From Kineosporiaceae bacterium (GTDB lineage: Bacteria > Actinomycetota > Actinomycetes > Actinomycetales > Kineosporiaceae): 64,000 nt of DNA. This document shows positions 1 through 9,066 of the stretch, in pieces. The stretch covers positions 186,001-250,000 of the forward strand of contig JADJPO010000004.1 of the NCBI GenBank assembly GCA_016713225.1, read 5' to 3'. The notes under the pieces were generated by a model. The model did no database searches. It worked only from the letters and a program-made list of their open reading frames with translations, and was not told the origin of the DNA. The position numbers were made by a program, and so were the translations under genes. The number at the start of each line of letters is the position of its first letter. The stretch's first letter is position 1.

Positions 1-462
1 GACGTCGAGCGCGCCGGACAGCGACGCCGCCGCCGCGAACCGCTCCGGCTGCCGCAAGGCCCACCGCAGCGCGCCGTAGCCACCCATGGACAACCCGGCG
101 ACGAAGGTGTCCTCCCGGCGCTGGGAGACCACGAAGAACCGGGACACGATCTCGGGCAGTTCCTCGGCCAGGAAGGTCCAGAACCGCAGCCCGTTGGCCT
201 GATCGGTGTAGAAGCTGCGGTGCACCTGGGGCATCACCACCGCCAGTCCGCGTTCGTCGGCATAACGTTCGATCGAGGTCTGCCGGGTCCACATCGTGTC
301 GTCGTCGCTCAAGCCGTGCAGCAGGTACAGCACCGGCGGCGGGCCGCCGCGATCGACCTCGTGGGTGCCGATGCGCGCCTGCGTCGATTGCGGCAGCACC
401 ACGGTGATCGACGTGCCCAGTTCGAGCGCCTCGGAGAAGAGGGTGCAGCGAATCAGTGCCAT
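1..462 (-). CDS. Esterase family protein, alpha/beta hydrolase (3' end cut by window edge)
   Basis: The reverse strand reads without a stop from an ATG at 460-462 to the window edge, giving the first 154 residues of an esterase-D/antigen-85-like serine hydrolase. Visible family marks are an early LYLLHG segment (about residues 45-50), which forms the oxyanion-hole region, and the nucleophile elbow GLSMGG with Ser125. The catalytic Asp and His would lie in the missing part. It has no evident signal peptide, so it is probably cytosolic. The family includes tributyrin esterases and S-formylglutathione hydrolases; the substrate cannot be told. It is divergent from dinB, and the 82-bp gap between them carries the LexA box. 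Confidence 0.8.
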   Translation of the reverse strand, partial: MALIRCTLFSEALELGTSITVVLPQSTQARIGTHEVDRGGPPPVLYLLHGLSDDDTMWTRQTSIERYADERGLAVVMPQVHRSFYTDQANGLRFWTFLAEELPEIVSRFFVVSQRREDTFVAGLSMGGYGALRWALRQPERFAAAASLSGALDV

Positions 463-515
463 CGGACCATCCTCGCCTATACCGGCCCCGGCGAATCCGC
501 CGGCCGCCCTTGGTT

Positions 516-531
516 TCGAACATCTGTTCGA
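516..531. promoter_or_regulatory. LexA (SOS) box upstream of dinB
   Basis: TCGAACATCTGTTCGA is a perfect match to the actinobacterial/Bacillus-type LexA operator pattern TCGAAC-N4-GTTCGA. It ends 13 bp before the dinB start codon, which predicts repression by LexA and induction by DNA damage. The divergent esterase gene starts 54 bp on the other side and could also be affected. Confidence 0.88.
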
Positions 532-544
532 GTAGCCTGATTCC

Positions 545-1816
545 ATGTCCGGCGAGCCCAGCATCCTGCACGCCGACCTCGATGCCTTCTACGCCTCGGT
601 GGAGCAGTTGCTCGACCCCGCCCTGCGCGGGCGACCGATCGCCGTGGGTGGCAGTGATCGTGGCGGCGTGGTCCTCGCGGCCTCCTATGAGGCCAAGGCG
701 TTCGGGGTCAGCGGGGGCATGCCCGGCTGGCGGGCACGACGGCTCTGCCCGACCATCACCTTCGTCCGCGGGCACTTCGATCGCTATCAACAACTCGCGG
801 ACACCGTGATCGGGGTGATGCACGACCTGACCCCGTTCGTGGAGCGGATCTCGATCGACGAGGCGTTTCTGGACGTGTCCGGCGCGACGCACCTGTTCGG
901 GTCGCCCGCCACGATCGCCACGGTGCTGCGCGACCGAGTGCGCGACGAGGTCGGGCTGCCCATCTCGGTCGGCGGTGCCCGCACCAAGCACCTGGCCAAG
1001 ATCGCCTCACAGGTGGCCAAGCCCGATGGCCTGGTGATCGTCGAACCCGGCAGCGAGGAGGCCTTTCTCGATCCGCTGCCGGTCGCGTTGATGTGGGGGG
1101 TGGGGCCGGTGACGCGGCAACGGCTGGCCACCGAGGGCATTCACACCATCGGTGACCTGGCCCGCAGCTCCCCCGACTCGGTGCAGCGCCTGCTCGGCAT
1201 GGCTGTCGGATCGAAACTGTCGGCGCTGGCGCACGACGAGGATCCGCGGCGGGTGGTCGGGCCGGCCCGCGCCCGCTCCGTCGGGGCACAGTCGGCGATG
1301 GGGCGGCGCCGGGCCACGCCCGAGCTGGTGCGCTCGGTGCTCGGCCACCTGGCCGATCGGGTCGCGACCCGGTTGCGCGCCAAGGAGCGCGCCGGGCGCA
1401 CCATCACGGTTCGGGTGCGCTTTCCCGACATGCACGCCGTCACTCGCTCGACCACCCTGGGCGGGCCGATCTCGGCGACGCTGACCCTCACCGAGGTGGC
1501 CGAGGAGCTCGCCTGGCAGGCGATCCGCGATCAGGAACAACCCGCGGACGGCGGCCCGTGCGAGATCAGTCTGCTCGCCATCTCGGTGTCGAACCTGGCC
1601 GTGCAGCGCATGATCCAACTCGAACTGCCGTTGCCGCCGCCCGATCCCCGCAGTCCCGGGTCGCAGGCCGGTGCGGCACGGTGGGCGGTGGATTCCACGA
1701 TCGACGCGGTGCGGGCCAAGTTCGGCACCGCCTCGGTCGACTACCTACCGGCCGCCCTGGGCCGGCGACGTGGCGTCCCGGACGACTTCCGTGGCCTGGC
1801 CGAGCGTGAGCTGTGA
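545..1816 (+). CDS. dinB: DNA polymerase IV (Y-family translesion polymerase)
   Basis: A 423-residue Y-family polymerase that copies past damaged bases. The catalytic carboxylates are present: Asp11 in HADLDAFYASVEQ and Asp105-Glu106 in SIDEAFLDVS. A helix-hairpin-helix-like thumb (about 170-215) and a little-finger domain (about 240-350) follow. The C-terminus has a QLELPLPPP segment near residue 360 that resembles a beta-clamp binding motif (QxxLxLF-like), which would tether it to DnaN. Length fits the family. A consensus LexA box sits 13 bp upstream, so it should belong to the SOS regulon. It ends 1 bp from the convergent thioredoxin-like gene. Confidence 0.95.
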   Translation: MSGEPSILHADLDAFYASVEQLLDPALRGRPIAVGGSDRGGVVLAASYEAKAFGVSGGMPGWRARRLCPTITFVRGHFDRYQQLADTVIGVMHDLTPFVERISIDEAFLDVSGATHLFGSPATIATVLRDRVRDEVGLPISVGGARTKHLAKIASQVAKPDGLVIVEPGSEEAFLDPLPVALMWGVGPVTRQRLATEGIHTIGDLARSSPDSVQRLLGMAVGSKLSALAHDEDPRRVVGPARARSVGAQSAMGRRRATPELVRSVLGHLADRVATRLRAKERAGRTITVRVRFPDMHAVTRSTTLGGPISATLTLTEVAEELAWQAIRDQEQPADGGPCEISLLAISVSNLAVQRMIQLELPLPPPDPRSPGSQAGAARWAVDSTIDAVRAKFGTASVDYLPAALGRRRGVPDDFRGLAEREL

Positions 1817-1817
1817 G

Positions 1818-2255
1818 TCAGGCCGCCACGGCCTCGGGGACCAGATCGGCGATGGCCTCGCGCGCCTGGACGGCGGTCACGGCCCCGGACATGCGCCGCA
1901 CGATGCGGCCCTTCCCGTTCAGGATCAGCACCGTGGGCGTGCGGCGGACATGCAGGCGACGAACCAGGTCGAGGTGCTGCTCGGCGTCGAGTTCGACATG
2001 GGTCACCTCGGACAGGTGCGAGATCAGCTCGCTCAGGACCGCCCGGGTGGCACGACACGGGGAGCACACGGTGGTCGAGAACTGTACGAACGTGGCCCGG
2101 CTGCCGAGAGCGGCGCTCAGCTCCTCCGTGGTGAGGACGTCGTCGCTGCGCACCTCACGGGCACGGCCCGACCGAGCCATGACGGCCGCGCCGACCACCA
2201 CGGCGATCGCCAGAGAGCTCACCAGGATGACGACTCGCATCAGGTCCGGACTCAT
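1818..2255 (-). CDS. Membrane-anchored thioredoxin-like protein
   Basis: A 145-residue protein with one N-terminal transmembrane helix (about residues 7-27) followed by a thioredoxin fold. The redox motif is CSPC (Cys64, Cys67), and a cis-proline-type RTPT motif follows about 40 residues later. It is probably anchored with the thioredoxin domain outside the membrane, acting in thiol-disulfide exchange; the partner is unknown. The reading frame extends upstream to a TTG at 2267, but the ATG at 2255 is the better start. CSPC rather than CGPC makes it divergent from classical thioredoxin A. It is convergent with dinB. Confidence 0.8.
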   Translation of the reverse strand: MSPDLMRVVILVSSLAIAVVVGAAVMARSGRAREVRSDDVLTTEELSAALGSRATFVQFSTTVCSPCRATRAVLSELISHLSEVTHVELDAEQHLDLVRRLHVRRTPTVLILNGKGRIVRRMSGAVTAVQAREAIADLVPEAVAA

Positions 2256-2352
2256 GCCGTGACTCAACCCGAGGTCCGCGGCAGATCATCCAGCCGTCCG
2301 CATCGTGAGACGACCGTCCCAGCGGAGGTGGCTGTTCAGCGTTGGCCGGTGG

Positions 2353-2940
2353 TCACTGTCGGCGGTCGAAGGTCAGCATGATGGCGCCGGAGTCCGTGGG
2401 GAGGCTGGCTGCGAGCGCCCACCTGGACGGCGTCAGCCCCTCGGGGAACAGTCGCTCGCCGCCACCCACCAACTCCGGGGCGAGCGTGATGCGCAGCCGG
2501 TCCACCTCGTCGGCCTCGAGCAGCTGCCGGATGATGGACTGGCTGCTCAACACCCAGATGTCGCCGTCGCCCTGAGCTCGTAGTGTCCGGACGGTGTCGG
2601 CCGGGGAGGCCGTTGCCAGCCGTGAGTTCCGCCAGTCGAGGTCGGGCGCGAGGGTGGTGGAGAAGACGACCTTCTCGACCTCCGTGAGCCAGGCGGCGAA
2701 CCGTCGGTCGCGCGGCTCGGCGGACTCGTCGGCAGCGACGGGCGGCCAGTAGCCACCGAAGCCTTGGTAGTTGACGCGGCCCAGCAGCGCCGTCGTCCCC
2801 GAGGTCATCGCCACCAGGCCGTCCCGAGCCTGATCCGTGATGGCGTGGGGCACGATCCAACCCATGTCGAACGGACCGCCCGGCCCGGTGGTGCGGCCAT
2901 CCAGCGACAGCATGATGTTGGCGATCACCTGGCGGGTCAT
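2353..2940 (-). CDS. Dihydrofolate reductase / RibD C-terminal family protein
   Basis: A 195-residue protein of the DHFR-like RibD_C family, which includes many uncharacterised actinobacterial reductases. Typical features are the N-terminal strand QVIANIMLSLDGR, the segment TTALLGRVNYQGF that resembles the NADPH-binding loop (about 45-57), and the C-terminal ITLAPELVGGGERLF (about 150-165). The open frame continues to 3036, but family alignment begins at MTRQVIANI, so the ATG at 2938-2940 is chosen. It is monocistronic and divergent from the DUF222-HNH gene. It is unlikely to be the housekeeping FolA, which is shorter and better conserved. Confidence 0.82.
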   Translation of the reverse strand: MTRQVIANIMLSLDGRTTGPGGPFDMGWIVPHAITDQARDGLVAMTSGTTALLGRVNYQGFGGYWPPVAADESAEPRDRRFAAWLTEVEKVVFSTTLAPDLDWRNSRLATASPADTVRTLRAQGDGDIWVLSSQSIIRQLLEADEVDRLRITLAPELVGGGERLFPEGLTPSRWALAASLPTDSGAIMLTFDRRQ

Positions 2941-3229
2941 GAGGTCGGTCCCAACGTGTGGTGGGCGAGATGGTGCCGCGGCCTCGAGCGGTCGCTGCGT
3001 CACGCTACCGCCGACCGGCACGCGAGGCGTGTTCACGTCGGGGCACCGCTTCGGAGCGCGCCGAGGCCTCGGAAAGTCGTTGTCGTTGCGAGGTCTCGAG
3101 AGTGGTCATATTCCCGTCCGTGCGGAATTGCCCATCGTGACGTGGTTCACAAAATTCGTTGCAGTGCAATGGCTTTCACGGCCATCTCAGGGGGCTTGGT
3201 TGTCGGTGGTCGCCCGTACTGTCTGATTC

Positions 3230-4996
3230 ATGGAACCGGAGCAGACACCCACCCCGGACGGCGAGCCCGCCGTCGGGAATGGTGGGCTGCCCGGTATCCC
3301 GCACGGCGACGCCGACGCGGCCGCGATGAACGCGTCACCGGTCACCGCCGTGTTGGATGCGGTCTCGGCTCAGATCCGCTCACTACAGACGACGCCGACC
3401 CTGACCTTGTCGGACGACGAGCTGCGCGACGCGCTCATCGCGGTCCACCGGGTCGCCAACCAGGTCGAGGCCGCCACCTTGCACTTGGTGCGGGCGTTGG
3501 ATGATCGGCCGGAGGCGATGCCCACCTGCGCGCCCGGCAAGGTCGCCGCCACGTTCCTGGTGCACGCCCTGCGGGTCGATCCCGGCACCGCGGCCCGGGA
3601 CGTCGCCGCAGCCCGTGCCCTCGACCCGGACGGCGCCGGGGTCGGTGTCGCCGGCGACAGCGACGGTGCGGGTCTGGGCGCGGCTGGGCTGGGGTTGCCG
3701 GAGGTGGGGGCGGCGTTGGCTGCCGGCGACATCTCGCGACGTCACGTCGACCATGCGGTCGGGTGCCTGGGCCGCATCGATCGGGACGTGTTGGCCCACC
3801 TGGATCCGGACGGGATCTCCGGGATCCAACGCGTCGATGAGTTCCTGGCCGAGATGGCCCGCCAGCACGCCCCGCACGTGTTCCGGCGCCTGTGCACCCA
3901 GTTGGAAGAGGCCCTCAACCCGGACAGAGGCTTCGACCCGAAGGCTCACGAGAAGCGGTACCTGCACCTGGGCACCGACAGCAACGGGATGTTGGTCGGC
4001 CGGTTCGCGTTGTCCCCGGCGGACGGGTTGATCGTCCGGAACGTGATCCACGCGTTGAGCAAACCCACCACACCCACCACGACCACCGACGCCGAGGCTG
4101 CCGCTGAAGCTGGTGGTGACAAGCAGGTGCAGGGTGAGCTGCCGCTGCGTGACCCCCGCACCGCGGCACAACGCCGCGCCGATGCCTTGACCCACCTGGC
4201 TCGGCTGGCCCTGCACCGCGGCACCGACCCCGACGCAGACCCCAACCCCGAGGAAGGTCCACCGGCCGACGGCGAAGACGACCGCAACGGCTCAGCGACC
4301 GCTGGCCGGATCACGAGTAAGACCGTTCCACCCACCCGCCGCGGACCCACCCCACCACCGGCCACCGGCGTGCACATCTCCCTGATCGCCACCCTCGACC
4401 AACTCACCGCCTGCCTACGGTCCGCACCCACCCCCGGCGCTGGGCTGGGCAGCGACCTGGGACCCGGCGGCGGACCCCTACCCCGCCACGTCCTGGCCCA
4501 GATGCTCTGCCAGAGCCTGATCTCCCCCAGCCTCCTGGACGGCAACGGCGCCGTGCTCGCTCAGGGCCGAGCCCAACGCCTCGCTACCCCCACCCAACGC
4601 CGCGCCGTGTTCGCCCGAGACCGGGGCTGCATCATCCCCGGCTGCACCGCGCCACCGGACTGGTGCGACGTCCACCATGTCGTGCCCTGGGCCGACGGCG
4701 GCCTCACCGACGTCGACAAGATGGTCCTGGCCTGCGACCGCGACCACACCGGCATCCACGCCGGCATCTGGACCATCACCATGATCAACGGCGTGCCCTG
4801 GGTCATCCCCCCACCCTGGATCGACCCACTGCAACGACCCGTCCGCAACACCATCCACGACGACGAACGGACAGCCCACCGGCTCGCCCGACACCTCGGC
4901 AACCAACTCAGCCTCGACCTCGAGCCGGACACTGGTGTCGGCCCATGCCCTGACGCCTGCCATGACGCAGGCCCCGACCCGCCGGAGCCGACGTGA
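3230..4996 (+). CDS. DUF222 / 13E12-repeat family HNH endonuclease
   Basis: A 588-residue protein with a long N-terminal DUF222 region (about 20-430, interrupted by low-complexity Gly/Ala and Pro/Thr-rich stretches) and a C-terminal HNH nuclease domain (about 455-515) containing the metal-binding core DVHHVVPWADGG and two CxxxC-type cysteines (CIIPGC). The family is multicopy in actinobacterial genomes and often polymorphic; its role is not settled, though it is often suspected of mobile-element behaviour. No clear Shine-Dalgarno is seen, and a TACTGT hexamer ends 7 bp before the ATG, so the mRNA may be leaderless. The upstream 289 bp are AT-richer than the surroundings. Confidence 0.9.
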   Translation: MEPEQTPTPDGEPAVGNGGLPGIPHGDADAAAMNASPVTAVLDAVSAQIRSLQTTPTLTLSDDELRDALIAVHRVANQVEAATLHLVRALDDRPEAMPTCAPGKVAATFLVHALRVDPGTAARDVAAARALDPDGAGVGVAGDSDGAGLGAAGLGLPEVGAALAAGDISRRHVDHAVGCLGRIDRDVLAHLDPDGISGIQRVDEFLAEMARQHAPHVFRRLCTQLEEALNPDRGFDPKAHEKRYLHLGTDSNGMLVGRFALSPADGLIVRNVIHALSKPTTPTTTTDAEAAAEAGGDKQVQGELPLRDPRTAAQRRADALTHLARLALHRGTDPDADPNPEEGPPADGEDDRNGSATAGRITSKTVPPTRRGPTPPPATGVHISLIATLDQLTACLRSAPTPGAGLGSDLGPGGGPLPRHVLAQMLCQSLISPSLLDGNGAVLAQGRAQRLATPTQRRAVFARDRGCIIPGCTAPPDWCDVHHVVPWADGGLTDVDKMVLACDRDHTGIHAGIWTITMINGVPWVIPPPWIDPLQRPVRNTIHDDERTAHRLARHLGNQLSLDLEPDTGVGPCPDACHDAGPDPPEPT

Positions 4997-5019
4997 ATGC
5001 CGCCGGCCGAGCGAGCGAC

Positions 5020-5532
5020 CTACTCCTCGCCGGCGGCCACCGACGCCACGGCCTTGACGATGCCGTCGTATCCGGTGCAGCGACAGAGGTTCCCGGACAA
5101 CGCGACGCGAATCTCGTCCTCGCTCGGGTGGGGGGAACGGGCCAGCAGCGCCGTCGCCGACACCAACATGCCGGGGGTGCAGAAGCCACACTGCACCCCG
5201 CCGCGGGTGAGGAACGCCTGCTGCAGCGCCGAGAGCTGCTCGCCGCCGTCACCCGTGCTGCTTCCGGTGCCCTCGCCGGTCCCGGTGAGATCCGACAGCC
5301 CCTCGACCGTGGTCACCTGCGCGCCGTCGGCCTGGACCGCCAGGTACGAGCACGAGTTCGTGGGCCGGCCGTCGACCAGCATCATGCAGGCGCCGCACTC
5401 GGAGTCGTCGCAGCCCTCCTTGGCCCCGGTCAGGCCGACCTGCTCGCGCACCGTGTGCAGCAGGCTGGCATGCGGGTCGATGTCCACCGGGTAGCTGATC
5501 CCGTTGACCACCAGGGTGATCGGCACACTCAT
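5020..5532 (-). CDS. Xanthine dehydrogenase-family [2Fe-2S] subunit (small subunit)
   Basis: A 170-residue iron-sulfur subunit of a molybdenum hydroxylase. The plant-type [2Fe-2S] cluster is held by CDDSECGAC plus a later Cys (about residues 41-61). The second, all-helical cluster domain has VQCGFCTPGM and NLCRCTGY (about 114-155). A Gly/Thr/Ser-rich insertion between them (about 82-95) is unusual. It passes electrons from the Mo site to the FAD subunit. It is the last gene of a three-gene minus-strand operon; its ATG overlaps the stop of the FAD subunit by ATGA, which indicates translational coupling. Confidence 0.93.
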   Translation of the reverse strand: MSVPITLVVNGISYPVDIDPHASLLHTVREQVGLTGAKEGCDDSECGACMMLVDGRPTNSCSYLAVQADGAQVTTVEGLSDLTGTGEGTGSSTGDGGEQLSALQQAFLTRGGVQCGFCTPGMLVSATALLARSPHPSEDEIRVALSGNLCRCTGYDGIVKAVASVAAGEE

Positions 5533-6443
5533 CGCACAACGCTCCAGTCACTCGCGGGAACCGCCACCTGCTCACCCGTGGCGCGCCGGATCGCGGCCTG
5601 CACGGCCCGCCGGGTCACCACCGCCGCCATCGCCCGGCGGTACTCCGCCGAGGCCCGCACGTCCGAGATCGGCCGGGACGCCGCCGCGGCCGCCTCTCCC
5701 GCGGCGCGCACCGCGGCGTCCAGGTCACCACCGCCCGCACCGGCCAGGGCCTGCTCCGCCGCGGTCACCCGGCAGATCACCGGGGACAGCGCCGTGATCG
5801 CCACCCGCGCCTGCTGCACGGTGGCGCCGTCCGGTGACAGCTGCACCCAGGCACCGGCACCGACGACGGCGATCTCCATCTGGCGCCGGTACTGCAGCCG
5901 GACATAGGCGCTGGCCTCGGTGCCACCGGCGGCAGCAGCGGGGATCTCGATGGCCACGAGCAGCTCGTCCGGGGAGGCCGAGATGCGGCCGGGCGCCGTC
6001 CAGAGCTCGTCGAGCCCGAGGCTGCGGGTGCCCTGCGGTCCGACCAGGACGGCGCGGGCGCCGTGACAGAGCAGCGGCGCTCCGGTGTCCATGGCCGGGG
6101 AGGCGTTCATGACATTGCCCCCGAGGGTGCCGTTGGCCCGGGTGGCGTGGGAGCCGACGATCGCGCTCGCATCCTGCAGCCCCGGTAGCCGTTGTGCCAC
6201 AACGGGATCGGCCAGCAGCTGGGCGTGGGTGACCAGAGCACCGATACGCACGCTGCCATCGGCGGCATGCTCGATCGTCGACAGTTCGGCGATACGGTGA
6301 ATGCCGACCAGCGCCTCCGGCAGCGGCGACTTGCCGTGTCGGGCGCCCACCACCAGGTCGGTTCCGCCCGCGATCGGGCGGGCGCCGGCGGCCATCGCGG
6401 CCACGGCGGTCGCGACGTCCCGCGCCTCGACGTAGGTGCTCAC
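5529..6443 (-). CDS. Xanthine dehydrogenase-family FAD-binding subunit (medium subunit)
   Basis: A 304-residue FAD subunit of the CoxM/XdhB type. FAD-binding marks are AGARPIAGGTDLV near residue 20 and the TLGGNVMNASP segment around 105-115, which contact the flavin pyrophosphate. It accepts electrons from the [2Fe-2S] subunit and passes them to an acceptor that is not encoded here. It starts with GTG overlapping the TGA of the large subunit (GTGA) and overlaps the small subunit by ATGA, so all three subunits are translated in a coupled way. Start choice is fixed by these overlaps. Confidence 0.92.
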   Translation of the reverse strand: MSTYVEARDVATAVAAMAAGARPIAGGTDLVVGARHGKSPLPEALVGIHRIAELSTIEHAADGSVRIGALVTHAQLLADPVVAQRLPGLQDASAIVGSHATRANGTLGGNVMNASPAMDTGAPLLCHGARAVLVGPQGTRSLGLDELWTAPGRISASPDELLVAIEIPAAAAGGTEASAYVRLQYRRQMEIAVVGAGAWVQLSPDGATVQQARVAITALSPVICRVTAAEQALAGAGGGDLDAAVRAAGEAAAAASRPISDVRASAEYRRAMAAVVTRRAVQAAIRRATGEQVAVPASDWSVVR

Positions 6444-8779
6444 TGCTGGCCCTCCTGGTTCAGTGCGGCCTGGTTCAGTGCGGCCTGGTTCACTGCGGCC
6501 CAGACCCGCTCGGCGGTCATCGGCAACTGGTCGACGTGCCGTCCGATCACCTTGGCAATCGCGTTGCCGACCGCCCCCGACGTCGGCACACTCGGCGGCT
6601 CACCGATCCCCTTCGAGCCCTTCGGCCCGGCGTTCGGGGTGTCGATCTCGATCCACCGGATGTGGATCGGTGGAGCGTCGCTGGCGGTCTGCAACTTGTA
6701 GTCCAGCAACCCCGGGTTGCGCTGCCGACCGGACTCGTCGAACCAGGTCGCCTCGCTCAGCGCCTGCCCGATGCCCATCATCACCCCGCCGTAGACCTGG
6801 CCGTCGGCGCCGATCCGGTTGAGGATCACCCCGGAGTCGTGCGCCGCAGCGAACTCCATCACGCGCACCACGCCGGTCTCGCGGTCGACCTTGACCCGCG
6901 CGGCGTGGGTGATCAGCTGCGGCGCCAGGAACGACTCGAAGCCCAGCCGCCCGACACAGGACGACGCATCGGCCGGCGGATTCTCCGGCACCTCACCGGA
7001 CCCCTTACCCAGCAACGGGGTCCCGGTACCGGCCAGGTCGGCGATGCTCACCGCGACGTCGGGCGAGCCGGTGGCTCTGACCAGCCCGTCGACCAGCTCC
7101 AGCTCGGCGGCATCGATCTCGAGCTGCTGCGAGGCCAGCTCCAGCAACTGCGTGCGCACCTCACGAGCCGCCTCGATCACCGCGCGGCCGTTGTTGAACG
7201 TGGTCTGTGATCCCGAGGACCCCATGTCCCACGGACCGGAGTCGGTGTCCTGATAGAGGATCGAGAAGTCCTCCGGGCGCATGCCCAACTCGGCAGCAGC
7301 CAACAAGGGCAGGCCCATCACCGACCCGGTGCCGTTCTCCTGTGCCCCGGTGATGATCACCCCGGTGCCGTCACCGTTGAGCTTGACGTACGCCCCGGAC
7401 GGCGAGGCCATCGAGGGCCACCAGCCGCACGCGAAGCCGATCGCCTCGTCGTCCGGCAGCTCACCGCGCAGGTAGGCGTCGTACCCGATCATCTCGAGCG
7501 CCGCCTCCAGGGTCTGCTTGACCCCGATCTCGTCGAACACCTGCCCCGCCGGGCCGATCGCGCCCTCCTCGATCAGGGTGCGCCGGCGCAGTTCGGCCGG
7601 GTCGAGTTCGAGGGCCGTCGCCACCTCGTCCATGTGCTGCTCGAGCGCCCAACACGCCTGGGGCGCCGTGGGTGCGCGCACCGAGGCCGACGGCTGATTG
7701 GTCGAGTAGACCAGCAGCGACTCGATGTTCACGTTCTCGAGCACGTACGGCCCGCAGACGTGCATCGCCGCCATCTGAGCGAAGAACCCGCCCTCACCGC
7801 AGTACGCGCCGGCGTCCATGACGACCCGACCGCGCCGGGCCACGATCCGGCCGTCGCGGGTCACGCCCGTCTCGAGCTCGACGAGCATGCCCTCGCGACG
7901 GTGGTCGGGCGCGAGGAACTCCTCACGCCGGCTGAACACGAGCTTGATCGGACGTCGCGCCGCCCGGGCGAGCGCCGCGACGTGCGCCTCGAAGTGGAAG
8001 TCGCACTTGGACCCGAAGCCACCACCGAGCAGCGGCACGATCACCCGCACGTTCGACTGCGGCAAACCCAGGGTGTGCGCCACACCCTCGCGCGCCGCGA
8101 ACGGCACCTGGGTCGAGGTCCAGACGGTCACCTTGTCGCCGGTCCACTGCGCCAGGACGGCGCGCGGCTCGATCGGCGCCCCCTGCGAGGCATCGGCCAG
8201 GTAACTCCCCCGCACGACGACGTCGGCACCGGCCATCGCGGCGTCCGCATCGCCCTTGACGATCGTGGAGCGGCCCAGGATGTTGCCGTTACGCCCCATC
8301 GAGCGGCTACCGCCGTAGGACTGCCACTCCGGGTGCACCAGCGGCGCGGCGGGATCGGCATTGGCCACGTAGTCCGGCAGCGGGTCGAGCACGTCGTAGG
8401 TGACCTCGATCGCGGCCGCGGCCTGCCGGGCCAGAGCGGCGGTGCGCGCCGCCACGGCCGCGATCACGTCGCCCTCCCACCGCACGACATCGGAGGCGAA
8501 CAGGTACCGGTCACTCACCATGCCGCCGTAACGGATCTCCGGCACATCGGCGTGGGTGATCACCGCGAACACCCCCGGGATCGCCCGCGCGGCCGTGGTG
8601 TCGACGCTGACGATGCTGGCGTGTGGATGGTCGGCGAACCGGAAGGCGCCGTGCGCCTGGCCGGTCAGGTTCATGTCGGCCGTGTACCGACCGGTCCCGG
8701 TGACCTTCTCCTTGCCGTCGGGACGGATGAACACACTCGGCCTGCTCTCCGCCTGATCCGTCATCGTCATGGCTGCCAC
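6440..8779 (-). CDS. Xanthine dehydrogenase-family molybdopterin-binding subunit (large subunit)
   Basis: A 779-residue molybdopterin subunit of an aerobic molybdenum hydroxylase (xanthine dehydrogenase / CO dehydrogenase superfamily). It shows the cofactor-binding VPLLGGGFGSK (about 235-245) and the catalytic glutamate motif KGSKGIGEPP (about 730). It lacks the AYRCSFR-type active-site loop of CO dehydrogenase, so an N-heterocycle, purine or aldehyde substrate is more likely; which one is not clear. A GTG at 8777-8779 has a well-spaced AGGAG; in-frame ATGs lie at 8770 and 8764. The C-terminus ends in a tandem Ala-Ala-Leu-Asn-Gln repeat that is not part of the conserved fold. First gene of the operon. 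Confidence 0.92.
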   Translation of the reverse strand: MAAMTMTDQAESRPSVFIRPDGKEKVTGTGRYTADMNLTGQAHGAFRFADHPHASIVSVDTTAARAIPGVFAVITHADVPEIRYGGMVSDRYLFASDVVRWEGDVIAAVAARTAALARQAAAAIEVTYDVLDPLPDYVANADPAAPLVHPEWQSYGGSRSMGRNGNILGRSTIVKGDADAAMAGADVVVRGSYLADASQGAPIEPRAVLAQWTGDKVTVWTSTQVPFAAREGVAHTLGLPQSNVRVIVPLLGGGFGSKCDFHFEAHVAALARAARRPIKLVFSRREEFLAPDHRREGMLVELETGVTRDGRIVARRGRVVMDAGAYCGEGGFFAQMAAMHVCGPYVLENVNIESLLVYSTNQPSASVRAPTAPQACWALEQHMDEVATALELDPAELRRRTLIEEGAIGPAGQVFDEIGVKQTLEAALEMIGYDAYLRGELPDDEAIGFACGWWPSMASPSGAYVKLNGDGTGVIITGAQENGTGSVMGLPLLAAAELGMRPEDFSILYQDTDSGPWDMGSSGSQTTFNNGRAVIEAAREVRTQLLELASQQLEIDAAELELVDGLVRATGSPDVAVSIADLAGTGTPLLGKGSGEVPENPPADASSCVGRLGFESFLAPQLITHAARVKVDRETGVVRVMEFAAAHDSGVILNRIGADGQVYGGVMMGIGQALSEATWFDESGRQRNPGLLDYKLQTASDAPPIHIRWIEIDTPNAGPKGSKGIGEPPSVPTSGAVGNAIAKVIGRHVDQLPMTAERVWAAVNQAALNQAALNQEGQQ
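6456..6500 (-). repeat. Three tandem 15-bp units at the end of the large-subunit gene
   Basis: Three adjacent copies of a 15-bp unit (plus-strand TGGTTCAGTGCGGCC, the third with one change) encode AAVNQ-AALNQ-AALNQ at the C-terminus of the molybdopterin subunit. Being in frame, a gain or loss of units would only lengthen or shorten the tail, so this may be a variable-length site. Confidence 0.85.
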
Positions 8780-9066
8780 CTACTCTCCTGCCGAAGCCAT
8801 CATCGGCGGGCGCCCCCGTCGCTGGCCACGGACTGTGCGGAACTGCATCGTGCCGGTTCGGACCGAGGGTAGAGCAGCCCCACCCCAGTTCCACGGCCAT
8901 GGCCTTCCGCGCTGCGTCAGCGAAGTCCATTCGGGAATGAAAGGAATGCCATAAGTGACGTGCCACACACTCAGCGTGATAGTCCACGGGGAAGTCACCG
9001 CCGTACCGCCTCGAGAGATCAGCCATCACCACGTGGATCAGCGCGCCGTCCGACACCTCACAGCCT
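8780..9066. other. Non-coding stretch upstream of the molybdo-hydroxylase operon
   Basis: No convincing gene. It must contain the promoter of the operon starting at 8779. A minus-strand open frame crosses about 8860-9040 and reads like a short helical protein (DLSRRYGGDFPVDYHAEC), but it has no clear start signal and overlaps both neighbours, so it is not called as a gene. Base composition is less GC-biased than in the flanking genes, consistent with decaying sequence. Confidence 0.4.
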
